A DNA stretch of 6,722 nt, from positions 1-6,722 of the forward strand of contig JAQUZV010000127.1 in NCBI GenBank assembly GCA_028691155.1, in the 5' to 3' direction. The DNA comes from Victivallales bacterium. Its GTDB lineage: Bacteria; Verrucomicrobiota; Lentisphaeria; Victivallales; SZUA-371. The translations under genes and the position numbers were made by a program. The notes below the pieces were generated by a model. That model saw only the letters and a program-made list of their open reading frames with translations, ran no database searches and was not told the origin of the DNA. Each line of letters opens with the position of its first letter. Position 1 is the stretch's first letter. Shown here piece by piece: positions 5,758-6,722 of this stretch.

Positions 5758-5764
5758 AATCGGC

Positions 5765-6283
5765 ATGAAAAGAGTATTGGTGTTATTACTATTTTGCGGA
5801 CTGGCCGCATGGTGTCCGGCAGCCGAAAGCGCCGCCCCCAAACCGGCGTCACCGCCCGCATCCACCGCCGCCCGACCGGCGACACCGCCGGCCCAGGTTA
5901 TTACCGGAGCTCATCACCAATGGGATTTCCTGACCATCGGATTCTGGTTCGACGTACCGCGTTCCACTTCTTATATGGATACTTACGGCTTGAAGGTCGG
6001 AGCGCCGTTCTGCTCCGGCCGGGGTATGGTCAAAGGACTTGAAACCGCGGTATTCTGCGGCGCCACCGATCACATCAACGGCATGCAGGCCTGCATTCTG
6101 GCCGCCAAGTCGGAACAGGTCGACGGCATGCAGTTCTCCATCGTCAATTATGCCACTTCGATTTCCGGATTGCAGCTCGGGGTCGTCAATCTGGCCGCAA
6201 AAAAATCGTTCCAGATCGGGATCGTCAACTATATCGAAGATGCACCGATCCCGTTCCTGCCGATCTGCAACTTTAAATTTTAA
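5765..6283 (+). CDS. Secreted repeat protein, LA_2272-type surface repeat family
   Basis: This 172-aa protein of unknown function starts with a Sec signal peptide (MKRVLVLLLF, hydrophobic through about 18; cleavage probably near CPAA-ES). Cys11 and Cys17 do not sit in a good lipobox. A Pro/Ala-rich linker (22-44) follows, then the block IGFWFDVP (58-65). From about residue 91 come repeats of 13-15 residues: GLETAVFCGATDHIN, GMQACILAAKSEQVD, GMQFSIVNYATSIS and GLQLGVVNLAAKKS, then FQIGIVNYIEDAP. This G-x-Q-x-x-x-V-N pattern resembles the LA_2272 family known from Leptospira and other bacteria. Such repeats probably stack as a beta structure, which is inference. The C-terminal PFLPICNFKF ends in Phe, as many outer-membrane proteins do. 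The next gene is a paralogue starting 13 nt downstream, so the two are cotranscribed. No enzyme motif is visible. Confidence 0.85.
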   Translation: MKRVLVLLLFCGLAAWCPAAESAAPKPASPPASTAARPATPPAQVITGAHHQWDFLTIGFWFDVPRSTSYMDTYGLKVGAPFCSGRGMVKGLETAVFCGATDHINGMQACILAAKSEQVDGMQFSIVNYATSISGLQLGVVNLAAKKSFQIGIVNYIEDAPIPFLPICNFKF

Positions 6284-6604
6284 TGGAGACGATATCATGA
6301 AAATACGGCAATTATTACTTTCGCTGCTGATGTTCGGAACCATGTCCGGCGTCGCGGCATTCGCAGCCGAAACCCAATCCCAGACCCGACCGGCAACCGC
6401 GCCTCGGGAATCGGACCTGGAACAACGCGCCGACGACGACTGGACGTTCTTCCAGATCGGCTTCTGGTTCGACGTACCCTCTTATACCAAAAACTCCAAC
6501 GTTTACGGGATCAAAACCGGTCAGCCGGTCAGTTCCGGTGCCGGCAAAGTCTATGGCGTGGAAGGTTCCTGGATCGCCGCCGCCACCGATCACATCAACG
6601 GCAT
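6061..6604 (+). repeat. 24-bp exact direct repeat inside the paralogous genes
   Basis: The DNA encoding ATDHINGM/I is identical over 24 bp at 6061-6084 and 6581-6604. A second exact match of 17 bp, encoding part of FWFDVP, lies at 5942-5958 and 6462-6478. Both pairs have the same 520-bp offset. These are coding repeats from tandem gene duplication, not a separate element. Confidence 0.85.
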
Positions 6605-6722
6605 TCAGGGCAGTTGGGTCAGTTGTTTCAATCGGGATGCCAACGGCTTGCAGGCGTCGTTGGTGTTCTGTCGCAACACCGATTATCTCCGCGGCGTTCA
6701 GGCCAGTTTCGTCTGCCTGTCC
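6297..6722 (+). CDS. Second secreted repeat protein, paralogue of its neighbour (3' end off window)
   Basis: The frame is open for 142 codons from the ATG at 6297 to the window edge with no stop. A signal peptide covers residues 1-23 (MKIRQLLLSL, ending AFA before AET). A short polar linker (24-48) is acidic/Gln-rich and much less Pro-rich than that of the neighbour. IGFWFDVP (54-61) and ATDHINGIQ (96-104) are shared with the upstream protein, with no gap between the two blocks. Repeats continue as GIQGSWVSCFNRDAN, GLQASLVFCRNTDYLR and GVQASFVCLS. The family and likely cell-surface location are as for the neighbour; function is unknown. GGAG (6285-6288) lies 8 nt before the ATG and right after the upstream stop, which supports the start and an operon. 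Confidence 0.85.
   Translation, partial: MKIRQLLLSLLMFGTMSGVAAFAAETQSQTRPATAPRESDLEQRADDDWTFFQIGFWFDVPSYTKNSNVYGIKTGQPVSSGAGKVYGVEGSWIAAATDHINGIQGSWVSCFNRDANGLQASLVFCRNTDYLRGVQASFVCLS

Noticed and set aside
5765..5820. Lipoprotein signal (Cys11 or Cys17) in the first surface-repeat protein
   Set aside because: LLFC and AAWC have Phe or Trp at the -1 position, which does not fit the lipobox; ordinary signal peptidase I cleavage is more likely.
1..6722. CRISPR array, tRNA/rRNA, insertion sequence, phage or defence genes
   Set aside because: No regularly spaced repeats, no cloverleaf or rRNA-like stretches, and no transposase, integrase or nuclease motifs were found in any frame.

Overview
This 6.7-kb, fairly GC-rich window looks like ordinary chromosome from a Gram-negative bacterium. 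It carries peptidoglycan synthesis (MurB), Sec signal peptides, a SurA/PrsA-like periplasmic foldase and a tandem pair of secreted repeat proteins of the LA_2272 'surface repeat' type. These repeat proteins and the general gene style suggest the PVC superphylum, perhaps Lentisphaerota/Victivallales. That assignment is inference from remembered family resemblance, not from a search.

Left part, minus strand (1-1096): hisI (phosphoribosyl-AMP cyclohydrolase) is followed 23 nt later by murB, which runs off the left edge, so the two probably form an operon. Across a 126-bp divergent promoter region, a PTR1/FolM-like short-chain dehydrogenase (1223-1939) reads to the right. The best promoter candidates for the two directions overlap in their -10 boxes and sit inside a 7-bp inverted repeat.

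Middle (1940-3788): a promoter and a leader of about 80 nt precede an exported parvulin-type peptidyl-prolyl isomerase (2113-3246), which ends in a textbook rho-independent terminator. A 542-bp gap without a credible gene follows. It holds C-rich degenerate repeats, a possible hairpin, two inverted repeats and a promoter candidate for the next gene.

Right part (3789-6722): a complete M3-family oligoendopeptidase F ends at a 12-bp stem-loop, whose 3' arm overlaps the -35 box of a new promoter candidate. Next come two tandem paralogous genes for secreted repeat proteins, 13 nt apart. The second runs off the right edge, so the array may continue.

The genes do not form one pathway. They are housekeeping genes (histidine, cell wall, pteridine, peptide turnover, envelope folding) next to a lineage-specific surface-protein cluster. 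I found no phage, transposon, CRISPR array, tRNA or rRNA. The most novel part is the surface-repeat gene pair. The most unusual single-gene observation is a MurB with changes at two active-site positions.
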